Program-made: the position numbers and the translations under genes
Shown here: positions 13,702-26,969 of the stretch, one piece after another
Position numbering within the stretch: position 1 is the first letter of the stretch
Layout: each line of letters starts with the position of its first letter
The notes under the pieces: model-generated
Databases searched by the model: none
What the model was told of the DNA's origin: nothing
The model's input: the letters and a program-made list of their open reading frames with translations, nothing else
NCBI RefSeq assembly: GCF_021130785.1
Contig: NC_060212.1
Span: forward strand, 149,478,001-149,542,000
DNA length: 64,000 nucleotides
Direction: 5' to 3'
Origin: Homalodisca vitripennis
Lineage: Eukaryota > Arthropoda > Insecta > Hemiptera > Cicadellidae

Positions 13702-14060
13702 GTTTTCCGTCACGGCACGTCTCACGGCATGTCGTGTATCGTTGAAAGGATCTTAATTAGCACTATAATCTTAACTTGTATAAACTAATAGTAAAAAACT
13801 ACAAGTTTTTTTAAGTGACTACTTCTTTTGGCGTGCTATGGATATATGTTTTGCACGGAGTAAACACTTCCGTTTTCCGTCACGGAACGTCACGCATCAC
13901 GCCGGTTCGCTCTGTAGCCGCTAGGGGCGGGACTATCTCGGCCAATTGTCAGTTCCTCCGTCTCGTTCAGTGGTTATGCATCCGACCTACTGTGAGGTTA
14001 CTATCGCTCCTTGTTGAAGTGACTACTTCTATTGGTGGACTATGGATGAATGTTTAAAGG
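13702..14060. repeat. Imperfect tandem duplication, about 170-205 bp period
   Basis: The block ttttccgtcacgg occurs at about 13702 and 13873. The block aagtgactacttct(t/a)ttgg, followed by ctatggat, occurs at about 13813 and 14017. The different offsets (about 170 and 204) mean indels have shifted the two units. The segment between them is CpG-richer than its surroundings. It may be the end region of a DNA transposon; no coding frame is convincing. Confidence 0.6.
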
Positions 14061-16479
14061 ATTAAAGATGAATCGTTCAGAACTTTTCTAGCTAACAAAG
14101 TCGTATTATAATTTAATCCAGGAAGAAAATGAGTCTCTCTTTTGATTATACTTATAACCTTTATTTATTTATTAATTTATACATAATCGATACATTATCG
14201 GTTCTGATAAATTATACAAATTGATAACAGAGTCCAATACACAATGTAAAAAGTTATAAAATCGAAATAAGTTTTTATGTATTTAAATTATTTTATTTGT
14301 TGTGTCCATTTAAAGTCTATGGCACTGGATGGGCTTAGAATAACAATTCCAACAGTGGCTAGTAAAGATAATTGCCGAAACAAAAAAGGCTTGACACAGC
14401 GTCAACTATATAACTAACGATAAAATAGATCTATACAAAACAATAACAATAACTCAACAAGATCAACAACAGTGAGGACATAACAGAAACATTATAATAA
14501 ATTAAATAAATACTAACGGAAATAGAGTACATTTATACGAACATTTCTATAAATTTTAACAATAGTAATAACAATATGTTTAATTCCTTTTTAAATAAGT
14601 CTGTATCATTGCCATCCGCTATCTTGGCAAACAGACCCAATATTTTGTCCATGCGGTACTTATTACTTGATTTTTTGTTTGATTGTACATCGTTTTTTTA
14701 GTCCAAGTGTATTAACCTTTCTTATCAGCTGTTGTATCAAAAGGCATTTTTATAATAATAGTTAGTTTCCGTCCTGTCCCCGTCGCGTGCTCATTGTCCA
14801 TGTCCACCAATATGTCAGTACATAGTGTATAGTTCTGTGTAAGTTAACGAGATATGGAACAATAACAGATCCTGTGTTTTCAAAATATGTAGCAAGAATT
14901 TATTCCAAAATTGTTATTTCTTACTTCAGGTATCATAAACCCACATTATCATTTTTAGAAATAATGACAATGAAACGTAGTAATAATTATACTCACCAAA
15001 TTATAAAAACTAATATGAACGATAGTAATGAAAATGTATAAATATTTAGTTTAGTACTTTAATATTTAGAAGTCAGTGCTCATTGTAATGTATGAAATGT
15101 AAAAAATATTACAAATATTTTTATAAAACTAATGTAAAATAATACACTATTTTTATTGAATAATTTAGTGTCTCATATTATTTCCCAAAAATTAAGTATT
15201 TAATAATTGGGAAACGTACTTTTTCCAAATATATATTCCCAGCCCCGTTATAAGAATGAGTAACTTCGGTCAGTCTCCTTCCCTTTTTTATTCTAAACCG
15301 TTAAAGATTGTGTATGTTGCATCCTTAGAGAGTGATTTGGAGCTGGAATTAATAAAACCCATATATTGGACTATCGTAGGAAGCAGTTTTAAGGCGAATG
15401 ACAGCATTGTTAATAATGTAGCTGGTTTTGGGAGGGGGGCGTTAAAAAAGTTTAGAAACCCATAGTATGTGGTGTGCATTTGAAGATCTTGATGAGCTTT
15501 TCAATATTCACTGATTGATTATATTAGTACACATCTCTGAAGCATGAAGTAGGTGTACCGTAGTTATAATCATTCTGCTGAATCGCGGTAGGAAGTAGGC
15601 TCTATGTTAACTAGACGCGGTACGTGGACATTATTTTGTTGGTTTGACCTCTCCAGCTGTTAGAGATGTCGACGGTGATAGGTTCCCGAGCCGGTCGCGT
15701 TTGGTTTGAAGAGAGAGGGGTAGTCTTCTAGTCGAGTGCAGAGCGTCTACACGTGCAGTTCAGAAAAGATAGTACTTCCTCTATTCCTATACATTTGGGA
15801 TATAGAGTTAATTTTTTCCCCGGTGTGTTTTAATTCAAGTTTTAAATTTCTTTTTTTATCCTTTAGTGCGTAATAGTTTTTCAGCCTCCATAGTCTTCAA
15901 AGTAGTAAGTCCAGTACCAGCGTTTAGTTTAACGTCTTTTGTTTTATACTGTTGTGTTACATTTTCTAAATTTTTCCATATAACAGAGCCTGATAATTAA
16001 TTCAACTTTTGAAGTATTGTAAATTAGATTTTGATCCTAACGTTTACATCAAGCATTGTGTAATTTTGATTTTGAATACTTTGAGAAGAGAACTTTTTAT
16101 TTTATTTTGATAATTTAAACCTTTTTGGTGAAGTATACCTTTTTAGTTTCATTTTTAATTTTGATCAGACTCTAAATTAGATTTGACCAATTGAGAGAAA
16201 TTTTGAAGAAAATCAAATGAAGATTTTGTAAAACTTTGTTAAATTTTGAGTGAAATTTAAGATTCAGAATAAATTAAGTATTTCCGAAAGATTGTTCTGA
16301 TTTATAGAAAATTAGCTCCAGACTTTATAAATAATATGTACTATAATAACGGTAAATAGGAAGGGACTGAATTTGTGTTTATTACTTGAGAGACTTCAAC
16401 ATTTTAATTTCTGTCTATCTGCCTGTCTGTTGCAATGTATCTGGAAAATAAACTTATCTATGGACTGTGCTTAATTTGT
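14061..16479. other. AT-rich stretch with one CpG-richer patch
   Basis: A 69-codon frame at 15256-15465 and an opposite-strand frame over it both stay open and end sharply; I suspect a mobile repeat rather than a host gene. A patch at 15610-15770 has several CpG sites and could be a 5' untranslated or promoter segment, but no start site or exon can be fixed. The rest is low-complexity AT sequence. Confidence 0.4.
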
Positions 16480-16489
16480 ATACGAGCAT

Positions 16490-17165
16490 CACTGAGTCGA
16501 TGATGCTGCATACCACTCCATAAGATTTGGCTGAACGTTAGTGAATATCTTTACATTGGTCTTAGGGTAACCATGACAGTAACAAAGAAAATTGCTGAAT
16601 AAATAAATTTGTAAACAAACTAAGTACAATCATATTAGGTTTTAACGTGTTATATTTTTATTCATAAAGGTAAATGAAAAAATAGTAGAGAGGGAAATCA
16701 TAAATTGGTGAGAAATTTTTGCACTCTTGTTTTGTACTTTCATTTCTACCTCATAATTATTTTATGAAAACTAATTTAACTAAAAACAATGTGAATGTAT
16801 TATGTGGCAAGAGATATCGAGAAAGATGTCATCTGTAAACTTTTAATTTTTCATGAATCTTCATTTTTACGTAGACCAGAATGAGTTCTGTAATGGTGCG
16901 TGTCTACCTATGGAATTTGGCTGAGCTTTATTGAAGCCTACCACTCAAGAGGTTGAAACTTTTGTCAGGGACACATTTCTCTTTGGCCTACCGGGCGGAT
17001 GCAACAATGAATTTTCTGTATGATTATCTGTATATCTCCACATAGATTTTTATTCACAAGGTCACTTCAAGAAAGAAGAGTTGAAGATGTGTAATCTTCC
17101 AAGCGACTTCGGCGAAGCCTGTTACGTGACACGTGTTGTGGCTTACTCCTAACCTGTAATATAAG
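16490..17165 (+). repeat. GGCTGAGC-family dispersed repeat, copies 3 and 4
   Basis: Two heads are visible: agatttggctgaacgttagt near 16525 and ggaatttggctgagcttta near 16914, about 390 bp apart. Downstream blocks include gaagcctaccactcaag, tatgattatctgtat and gcgaagcctgttacgtgac. These blocks recur, in matching order where present, near 4.6, 35.2 and 57.6 kb. Confidence 0.6.
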
Positions 17166-17719
17166 AGCGGGTTCTAATTCTTAATTAATGACGCATAACA
17201 CATATGTAAAAATTAATAGTAAGACAGCAACAAATTGAAGTTTACCACGGAATATTTAAATTGACTAATGTTAGTGAGGCATTCGCGGTACCTTACAGTC
17301 TACAAGGGTAATTTCACACCAGCCCTTACTTAACATTCGCCAGGTGCGGGGGAGTCGCTGTGTTACCGGCTCTGGCCTCGTTGTTATGGAGGCAGCGACC
17401 AACGATGACTAACGAGATGTTCATGTTGCGCATTTCGAGTGACTGCTAACCAAAGATCAAGCGTTCATCGCTAATTTGGCAGGAAAACAGTTTTAACTCG
17501 TACGATCTACTAACTATCGTGAATATCGTCAATGGCTTCAGAGTTTCCTTTCTTCGCCATGAGTACAATAAATATATGTCACTAAATTGGGGACATTTCT
17601 CAAAATAATAAATACGATATATGGGTCCAAATAACTACATTTTTATTACTCCATATGGTAGTGGACCACTCTACAATGCAGCTGAGAATTGCGAAAGTCT
17701 ACGTTTCCCTCGGAGCCGA

Positions 17720-17800
17720 TTTTTCCCTCTCCCAAACAGTATTTTCCCTATGTAAACAATTCTTTCTCTATGTAAACATATCTTTCCCCGTGTAACCAAT
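17720..17800. repeat. Degenerate 20-bp tandem repeat, about 4 copies
   Basis: Successive units attttccctatgtaaacaat (17741), tctttctctatgtaaacata (17761) and tctttccccgtgtaaccaat (17781) are preceded by a weaker unit at 17720. The 63-codon minus-strand frame over them (17671-17862) is repeat-driven and not a gene. Confidence 0.8.
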
Positions 17801-18369
17801 TGAAATTGTTTTGTTATGACTAAGTTCAAACAGCTGATTTTAACACCTAAATAAATTTTCAAAAAGTGTTATGTTTCTTATAGAAGAATAATTACTACAC
17901 TATATTATGTCAGGTAATATCTTAAAAGATTTCGTCTCCTTTTTGCATCATGGTGAAAAATATCATTCAACACTCGTCTCGAAAGTTCAATTGCGGAGCT
18001 TAATAACTTTTCCACGCCAGCTTTACCCCTTGTATAAATGTAATCTTGACGCGCAATAGGTCACTGTTTATATAAGAAGCGTACAAATAATTAAAGAATT
18101 ACTTGTTTGAAAACTTTTACAAATTAACTCAGTTAATCGACACTACCACATCTACTTTTATTTTAACAACCTAACACAAACACGGGTCATTGTTCTAGTT
18201 TTGCAAAATCTTTTAGTTTAACAAAGTGGGTAATTAATCGAACCTCTATTAATTGTGTGCAGATGATAGATTAAAATGATAGATTTTTGAGCTTTAAAAC
18301 AGTATCAATAAACATTAATTATAAAAAATTATATTGAATATTTAGTTTTATTTCGTATTACAGAAGTTA

Positions 18370-18627
18370 CTAAAAATGTTTAGTGAATTCCCAAATGCTG
18401 ATTTTTCTGAAAAGATAACTCTTGAGGAATCTGTTTAATCCTGAGGAAACAACAAGAAAACGGTAGTTAGAGAACAGACCCTTATCAGCAGCAGGGATCT
18501 GGCCCTTGCCTCTGATGGTTCCTTGAGCTCTGCTTATCCAGGATACACATTGCTGCTTTATCGCAAGTCTAGACCCTCCGTTAGTAACAGACGCTGATTT
18601 TATAATCAACATAGTGCACGAGTCCAT
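18370..18627 (-). pseudogene. Possible reverse-transcriptase fragment
   Basis: The 85-codon minus-strand frame contains DKGLFSNYRFLVVSSGLNRF followed by LKSYLFRKISIWEFTKHF. This resembles the 'SNYRPIS-vLs-lSKiLEk' block at the start of LINE reverse-transcriptase domains, with the usual Pro-Ile-Ser lost. An AATAAA-like signal follows the stop on the minus strand, near 18350. The frame lies 3' of the larger LINE relic at 18895-20420 and must be a separate insertion if real. It could equally be a chance frame; only one motif supports the call. Confidence 0.3.
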
Positions 18628-18894
18628 TTAGACCCTAGATCCAATTATTTTTATGTGTGTTTAAAGAAGTAGATAAGGTCTTTATTTTGGAGCAATTTTC
18701 AGCAAGCTTTGCTGGTTTATAAAACAACTCAAGTCTTATTATTAATCTTAAAAATGAAAAGTTTATTTTACAGAAGTTAAATGTTAAAACACAAAATTAG
18801 GCAATCGGTACTGGTATAAATTACTATATCACCTTATAACCTATTTCACACCATTTTTGTGTATTTTCAGATACAGCCTGGCCTGTTACGCTAG

Positions 18895-20420
18895 ATGACA
18901 GTTTATTATATATTTTGGGAGCAAAGTACGCAAATCGATTTCGTTCACATTCGCGACGAACGCCAGGCAACTCCAAACATGATCCTGTCTAGTACTCCGG
19001 GATCGGACCGAGACCAGTTTCTTAGTTTCTCCTTGAGGTATCCCGCCCTTTCAGTGGTCATGACTGTGTGCACTATGCTGAAGCAGCGCAGGGTGCAGGT
19101 AACGGTTGTAGTCAACATACCCAACATCGCGCCTCCAAGACAGTCAAACTTTCATAGTCCACATATATACCTGACGGACATATTTTGCCCTCTCTGTAAT
19201 TTTTCAAATCTCTTTTAGACACAATTTTGCCGTAGACAGGGAGGCAATATTCGATTACAAAACACAAGATCCTGGACAAAGAGAAGCCAGGAACACTTTT
19301 CTGTGCTTTTATAACATTCTCAGTCGACCAAGTATTCGCTGACAAGCAGCATTTAAATGACCTGATAGTGTGAGGCCACCATCGAGCATGATGCCTAAGA
19401 CCTTTGAGGATTTACTTAATTTTGCCTTTACAGACTCCGAACCCATACTGAAAGGAACCATCAGTACACTACACTTTTCCTGGTTCAGCTTAACCCATGC
19501 TTCTCAGACCAATCATAAACAATGAATGCTCAATGTGTCAGCTCTTCCCACTTCATAGTGTGAAGTAGAGTTGAGCATCATTGGGGTATGAATACAGGCA
19601 GAATTAATACGTAAGCTTGCATCCATGGTAGCGGTGAACAGAATGGGCTCGAGGCAACCACCCTGAGCGACACCAGCAACTCTACACAAAGATGAGAAAA
19701 AATCCACCCCAATTTTAACCTTTTGTCTCCTATTCGCTGAAAAGGAATGAAACCAAGAAGGCACCTCCAATCAAAAACCATAAACTCCCATGACATCCAA
19801 AAACATCCTGTGGACTATTGAATCAAAGGCATGTGCGAAGTCCAGCATTGTAAAAATATATTATATCTTTTCTGCCTTTGCATGAAGTAAGTCGTCACAA
19901 ACGAGTAAAAGAGGAGTTGAACTTTTATAATCCTTTCTGAATCCGAACTGCAAGGATGGAAGAATATCTCCGACTCCAAAAATGCTACCATCTAGGAAGC
20001 AACTAGCTACAATACTTTTGACAGGACAGGCAACAGCGAAATTGGACGAAGCTGAAGATGAAGGTATTTTGACTTTGGGAAGTGGGAGTACAATCGTTTC
20101 CTTGGATGCATCCGGAAAAATAGAAGTAGCCAACGCCTAGTTGGCTATGTACGTTACTGCATCAATACAATACGGATATCATTTTTATCATTATTATTGA
20201 TATGCCATCAGCTCCAACAGCCACTGAGTGTGAGCCTGCACTTTCCCCCTTGTCACCTTCCTGAAATAGAAATAGCCACTCTCTGATTTGTTTCTTTCAT
20301 AGCACTGTACGAAATCAGCTTTTGCCGTGATACCTAAGCCCATACTGACAAAACACTTATTGAATTCTCCAAAATCTTTTACAAATACGGTATGGCTGCA
20401 TCGAATTGATCACTGACACA
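18895..20420 (-). pseudogene. Decayed CR1/Jockey-type LINE reverse transcriptase
   Basis: Reading the minus strand across three frames, reverse-transcriptase blocks appear in the correct order. They are GADGIS (about 20205), SNFAVACPVKSI (about 20040), QFGFRKDYKSSTPLL (about 19940), the motif-A region MLDFAHAFDSIVHRMF (about 19830), WFHSFSANRRQKVKIG (about 19735), the motif-B region GVAQGGCLEPILF (about 19660), motif C reduced to NDAQLYF where YADD is expected (about 19575), KVLGIMLDGGLTLSGHL (about 19390), EYCLPVYGKI (about 19245) and a C-terminal RAGYLKEKLRNWSRSD (about 19030). Several frameshifts and stops, together with loss of the Tyr-Ala of the catalytic box, make it non-functional. No endonuclease domain or gag ORF is visible upstream, so the copy is 5'-truncated. 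The order of motifs makes the RT call secure; the clade is less certain. Confidence 0.88.
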
Positions 20421-23400
20421 AGCATTTCTTCATTTCAGTTATAAAATGATTTTGTTATAATCATCTTATTTTTTAGTTCAGCATGTTTCTAATCTCACAG
20501 TACGTCTTTTGTCAGTTTACTAACATGAATAGACTGACTGTCAAGTGACACCGTTAATTTGGGTTTGTCTATAGCATATCGATTAGTTTCAAAGAAAAGT
20601 CTGTGTGAGTACATGTTTTTATTTATCTATAGATAAAATTATATGCCTCCAGATCTAAACATGTTTTATACTGCTGTTCAATGCTAAGTAAATTCACGCA
20701 TCGTTCTAAATTGTTAACGACTACCAAAAATCAGTTTTACGGTGTTATCAGTATAACTATCAAATAATGACATCGTTATAAAGTTAATGGATTTGCAACC
20801 GGTCAATCTACCTTGAAAATACATATGTGCGAATGCGTTTATAATATTTGACAGCTAGCTTTTTCAGTCATATATGACCATATCTTCTAGTGCTTTGTTC
20901 TATTACACTAGTTATACACTATTTTGAAGGATGTCTTTGTTTGTCTCCATGCATTTACATCACGCCAGAAATAATAAATACATTCCAATCTTGTCCAAAC
21001 AATAATAAATCCTGTATTTCTTGGTCTGCTTAACTATTTTAGTAGTTTTAGCCCGTTTTCCTATAGAAAAAGTTTAAAGTTTGGTTTCTATACCTTATTG
21101 GTAAATATTACAATTAGTTAACACTTCATTGTACATTGTGTATTTGAAATTGCTATTCACCTGTTATTTTATTCACATTTTAACAAATGTTTGGTAATAA
21201 TTTGTGTCACTTTCAGATGGCAGATTGAGATATTCATAGTGTTGAGAAATTCTTTGTTGTTCCGTATAAGGAAATGAGTAAACGAAAGCTTACTATTTTC
21301 TTTAATTTCGGTAGTTTAAGGATGTAAATCCATTAATGTAGTTAATCAATTAATATAAGCAATTTCTCAATGCTAGTAACGCAGGTAGTAAACTATAACT
21401 ATAATTCTGACCTGATAGGAGAACAAAGCCTGTTTCCGATAATAGAAGTGATAAGGGCAAGTCCACGAGTCCGCCATGATTCACTGCACCGCCCGTAATT
21501 GCAAAGATACTATCACCACAACTGAACAGCGTTGGGGAAGGCATTTAGCTGTTTCAGGCGCTCCATTATTTACCGTCCAATCTGAGGTTAGTATTTTTTA
21601 TTGCTGTTTTGATTTTTCACCACGACATAAAGTCAGCGTATTTCGAAAATTGTATCAATTAATTTTTAAAAAATATTAGAATAATTAACTTACAGAAAAA
21701 CGTAGAGTGGTTGATTTTAACCACCATTTTAATATTTAAGGCGTTTTCCTACATTATATTTCCAATTAACTTTTTATTTATTCAATTATTTTTCTATAAT
21801 TATAAATTTAGTACATTAGAACATTTTTCATAGTTAAATTAAGAAGCATTCGTTTTCTAGTCGTCTAAAATAATATCGATTGGTTCTATCAACAGTTAGC
21901 TAGTAACAATTATTCTGTTCTATTATTTACATAAAATTTATCTGAAAAAAGTGCCTCTTTAGGAGCACTTATCATGTAATCTAAATTGTTCCACTGTACT
22001 CTACAGGAAATTTAAAATGAGCGTATGTAGGAAAAGTTACCTGACTGTAGAGTGCCTCTGTGTATTCCCTAAATAACAGAAGTTATATGATGACATCCCC
22101 GCGTCTGTAGCCAACTCTATCAGTGGAGGACTCAACAGACATCTTCCAACAAAGTTAAAATTAAATTCATTCTTTTCTATTTCAAATAAAATCTTTGTTC
22201 AGTTATAGTCATTGGGAGAACCAGATATTGCCGCTCTCAGTTCCAGGACAAAATCCTTGATCACCAAATTTAGAAATTCTCAGCATCATAGTGAATCTCA
22301 TCACTTATGGCCAACAAAAAGATTGTATCTAATGGAGAACTTAAAATGAACTAAACATCCATGAAATTTATAGAGCTATGCTTTTTGGGAGTTTCTTTAC
22401 AGCCATTCACAATTCTGGGTAATTCAAGATTTTTGATATGAGCATTGTCAGGAACCTTTTATGGCTATAATATCAAACAAATCAAGAGGTCATTCCATTC
22501 GCTCTGTTTCACTAATTCCAACATGTAATTTCAAAACTTACAAGATCAGAAAACTGTTTGAGTACTTAGGTAAGTGAGATTCTTGACAAAAAATCTCCAT
22601 CTCCGCTCCTAAACCCTCCTTGCTGTAAATAATCCAGAAGCTGATTATGCAAACAATTCATTAACTTCCAACTGTCAATTTGAGGTTAAGTGGTAGAGAG
22701 GATTTATAGTCCTCTAATAACGACATTATTATTTCATTTCAATTTTGGAGAAAATTATTCTCGATGGAAATATTCTCATAGTGAAACTACCACTTAGAAT
22801 TCATGAGGATAATGAGTACTGTTAATAAAGTTCCCTCATCACAATACTCCTGTTCCTCTGTTCCTGTACCTACGCCTTGAATACTTTAGGCTGTACCTTA
22901 GCCTATACAGTATATTATAATCACATAGGTAGTAATGTGAGTGATGGCGACAGGGAGATCCTCATCTCCTCGTATATCGCTGTATAACCCTCCGTAATTC
23001 GAGGTAAACCAAAAATGTTTATCTGGGCGTCACGACAACACTAACAGTAGCTAATATGGAAAAATAATTGTTCTGTTCAGCTAATTCCACGCTTTCGCAC
23101 TTAAACATGAAATTGTAAACGTTCACAGTCTAGAAATATTGGATTATAACTAGTTGTAATAAGTGTTTAAAGTTTGAAGCCCGAACTCATGTATATAATA
23201 CATATTGAATGGAAATGTTTTCTCATCATTTTGTAACTAGCGCACAAAAATTAAAGGTTAAAAGGTAAAAAAAATCGGAATTTTGATATCAAAAAGATAT
23301 CTTCCTTCGAAATGACGGAATGGTATTCAAACTAAACCTCAATGCCTATCTGAAATATGGCTTTTTACAAGAAATAATAAAACAGCTCTGTTGAGTCAAG

Positions 23401-23844
23401 CATATGTTTATTTGTTCTCAGTACCTCTACACTCTAAAGCACTGATATTAAGGTATTTATTTTTAACTGCGTTTTCAAAATTAAATAGATATATGAATAT
23501 AATAGACTTTAATTAAATTCATATTTGTTATGTTTCACGCCAAAGGGTTTCTATGTGTGTGAGGCATAAATATGGTAGAAATATAGATTAAATTTTTAAA
23601 CTTGATGTTCACTAGTTTTTTTTTCTTTTTAGTACAAAACAACCTATCCGGTTCTTAACTGCCATGTGAATTAATAAAACCATTCGCCTGCATCGTAAAA
23701 ACGTCCCTTATCGTAAACATATAAATGGGTACTGTATATGAAAGTCTGAAATTTTAATAACATTCCTCTCACTAGAAAAAACAGTAGAATAGATATTAGG
23801 AGCTATAGTAGGATATTGACATAAAAAGTCTGCTATTTATTATT
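20421..23844. other. Non-coding stretch with one candidate exon
   Basis: Apart from the candidate exon at 21476-21590 nothing is supportable. The segment 22080-22720 has a more balanced base composition than its surroundings and could be a very old mobile-element or exon relic, but every frame is broken and no motif is recognised. Confidence 0.45.
21476..21590 (+). CDS. Candidate first coding exon, unknown product
   Basis: The sequence tccgccATGA is a good insect-style start context. The frame reads MIHCTARNCKDTITTTEQRW and continues for 38 residues to a possible splice donor, GAG|gttagt. After that the sequence turns AT-rich and the frame becomes hydrophobic. Cys4 and Cys9 are spaced C-x4-C, as in the beginning of THAP-type zinc fingers, but the downstream THAP residues (FP, W) are not found, so I do not assign that family. 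No acceptor, TATA box or partner exon was located. It may be a chance frame. Confidence 0.22.
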
Positions 23845-24075
23845 TCTTTTTAAGGCGAGACCGATCCACTTTGAAGCCTTTATCTGCCAGTCTTCATGGG
23901 TCACTGGTCTGTGCGAGGGTCTTATCAAACAGAATAAGGGGGAGAGCGATACAGTTCAAGGTCGATGGTACTGATAAAATTTGCAAGGGTCACAGACAGG
24001 ATTTAAACCTGTGTTGTCTCTAACTCAGACCCAAAGTCCAACGTCTCAGACCACTCTGCCATCAGCGTCGGCAGT
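23845..24075 (-). mobile_element. tRNA-derived SINE, copy 1
   Basis: On the minus strand the head reads gatggcagagtggtctgaga, an A box in a tRNA-Leu/Ser-like setting, and acaggtttaaatcctgtc, a B box with its T-arm stem. A non-tRNA body with gatcggtctcgcctt lies toward an A-rich tail at the low-coordinate end. The body recurs in the copy at 62337-62518, for example atcaaacagaataag and caaggtcgatggta, so this is a dispersed family rather than a tRNA gene. The long variable arm between the A and B boxes fits a class II (Leu/Ser) tRNA ancestor. Confidence 0.8.
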
Positions 24076-26351
24076 CGGTGTTATCACTTCTGCAGACCTT
24101 TGTCTCTCTTATGTAGGGCGGTATATACTGGTTTCTGTTGATTTTCAATTTTTTTTAATCTGGACCTGGAAACCTATGTGAATGAGTGATGATGACAAAT
24201 AAATTTAATAATCCTGTTGTAAGGTCAACTAAACTCTTACTAGACTGTATAAGACACAATAAGAGATACAATAGGGCCTACAGAAGGACAATAAACTAAT
24301 GTCAACAACTAAATATACAGTAAACAGTAGGAATACATGAGAGTATCTAGTATTAGGAGAGATATTGTACTGAGAACAGTAGTGTTTGAAGTCGAGTGTG
24401 TATATAAGTATATGATCAAAACACGTGTTTGTCATCTATATTAGCTAGCACCTGGCCAATTATATCTGTTTAATTAATTACTGACGATAACCCTGCCCGC
24501 TTCGGTGGCAATCCTGGCTCCATACGCTGCATTGTGTTAAAGCCCACGGCATCGTTAATTCATTATATATTAAAGACTAATGACAACAATTTGTCAAGAA
24601 GTTCCATGAATAAAAGAATAAGTGAATTTAAAAGTATTGGTTTAAATATATTTCATTACTAATTTGGAACATCTTGAATTTAAAATGAGTATATGTTTGA
24701 CCACTCGTTATTGTATACTCATAGGTTAATTTTTTTTACTAATTCCTAATTTAATCTTAAGCATTTGCCCTTTAATAATAATAATAATTACATTACCTTG
24801 TTTGATAATTCTATTTACAGTATGGAAGAGAATTTAATGTTAATTCCTAATGAATTAGGACATTCTAATTCATTAAGTTCATTAGTTTACAAGTATCAAA
24901 TTTTCGCACGCACTTAATGCTATATTCTATCAGTTTCAGGACTATTTCCTGCCAGTTCGTTTACCTGAACGACCGTGCAAATATGCCTCCTTAAGTAAAG
25001 TAGCTTCATTATATAAAATTCAAATACTGGCTGTATCCTTGAAGGATTGATTATAATTTATAATAAATAAATGATGGTGTAATTTATGTAAGCACTGCGA
25101 TAAAGCAATCATGATGAACGCTTGCTTTATTTTTGTAATTGCTGATGTCCACTCCCGGTAAAAAAATTTTATGTTATCCGAGAGACCTTTAAATGGCACA
25201 ATATTCTTGCTTAAATCTAATTAGTCCAGGGTCTATTTTAGGCGATTTCATAGTGCCTTTGGCAGACTTTTCGTCTCATCTGTTTATGGTAAACATCCAA
25301 TCGTGACAGTATGATTCATGGTTTCACCTTTTCATTTCTTCAATCTTCAAATTCTTCACTACTAGAGTACTAGCCACTATGAGTCGTCCAGTGTGTCCAA
25401 CTAAAGGATGGAAATATACAATTGAAAAAAGTGTTTTATTAGCTTGGGGAGAATTTTGGGAAATTAACACTTTACGAGATTAAGAAGAATTATTAGACGA
25501 AGGCATACCGTCCATGTACATAAAATATTAGTTTGGCGTAATAAAGGATTCCTATAAGCTCAAAAAAGGCGACCTTATGTACTGGTATGCAACCCCACAC
25601 ACCTTGGTGCAAGTGTTATATTCAATTGATTAGAACTGCATTAAACATTTAATATCAGTTACATCATGGGCTTCCTCCTAAAAGGTTTTTGATATTCAAA
25701 TTATTCATAAAAAAGAGATCATATGTGAAAGGAAGAACATTTCCTCTATTCTTACGTGACACATTACTGTAATTGTGCAAATTTATACCACTTATTTCCG
25801 GAATTAAAATATGAGTTTTATTTGTTTAAAAATATCTAGCAGAACACTAATTTAATTCTCTCCGCATAATAAATGTTAAAAGCTACATGGAATCGTCTCA
25901 GGGTAAAGTGAAATTAATCACACAGGAGAAAAAACAGCGAGAATGCGAGGGAAATTCATAAACAAGGAGAAACATTAGTTTCTTACAGTAAAGACGCCGG
26001 AATTCACTTTAACTTGACGCGGCTACGGAAATACATTGCTTCCAAGCGACTTCGTCAGTAGAACCGAAGTGTTCTCTGTGCTGAAACCCGCTACATAATT
26101 TTTGCCGCGACTGGATATACCTGCTTCGGCCATTAAATGCAGTATATTTTGTAAAAATAGTTCGTAGTTGGACTATATTATAATAAAAGCACTCAGTCAT
26201 AAGTTATTACATTACATACAATAAAAATACTCGTATATATAAATAACGTCAAAAATTAACCAAACAAATAACTCTTTGTTGAAATTTTGTTATTGGTGAT
26301 GGATGATTTGGAACGATAATAGGATTTTGGCCAATTTCCATCTTTATGTGT
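24076..26351. other. AT-rich stretch, little content
   Basis: It holds a short (AAT)n at about 24775-24789 and a broken open segment at 25380-25540. That segment starts ATGAGTCGTCCAGTG and shows two coding-like runs separated by one stop, but no family is recognised. No other feature was seen. Confidence 0.45.
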
Positions 26352-26544
26352 TCCAAAAATAGAACACTAGGTTTCAAGTTTTGATTCTATCCTCTACATC
26401 ATGTGTCTTAAAAGTTTAAGGCGTAAGTTTGGACATGCACAACAATACAAAATCTATTAGATATGCGGCAATAAACTCACTTAAGTTATGAATAAAAACT
26501 TGAGGATACATCTGAAGTCAAAGTTCACTGGAGCAAGCGCCAAC
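26352..26544. repeat. Dispersed repeat B, copy 1
   Basis: It begins caaaaatagaacac followed by (a/g)aggttt-like sequence and ends actggagcaagcgcc. The same anchors, about 185 bp apart, occur at 38135-38320. The interior is diverged. No coding seen; class unknown. Confidence 0.45.
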
Positions 26545-26969
26545 CACGTTATTACACAAAACAAGCGTAACTATTACCACAACCGTAATATATCACGTTC
26601 GTAACCAACCACCGACGGACTTTCAGTAGTTATCCGTAAATTCAGTGAGTTCATAACCACGTGATTAGTAGACTGTTAGAATTTTTTGCATGCATAATCT
26701 TATGCATTATTAGCAGGATATATTTCAGTCGTAGTGTTCTATTTTTGTAACATAAATAGAGCGCGAATATCTGAAAATAATATGTAAATTCAAACAATTT
26801 CCTCTCTGTAAATAATCATAAAATTATGGGAATTCCAATTTATCATCCGGCACTGGATTTGCTTCGTATTAAAACTTTGTATTTTTTCAGTTTAACTATA
26901 GAAATCGTTGTTTTAGAACTATAAACTTGGAAGGGACGTAAACTAACCTCGTGTTTACAATATCAATAT

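Noticed and set aside
25380..25540. Coding pseudogene starting ATGAGTCGTCCAGTG
   Set aside because: Two short open runs separated by a stop are within chance expectation and match no family I know.
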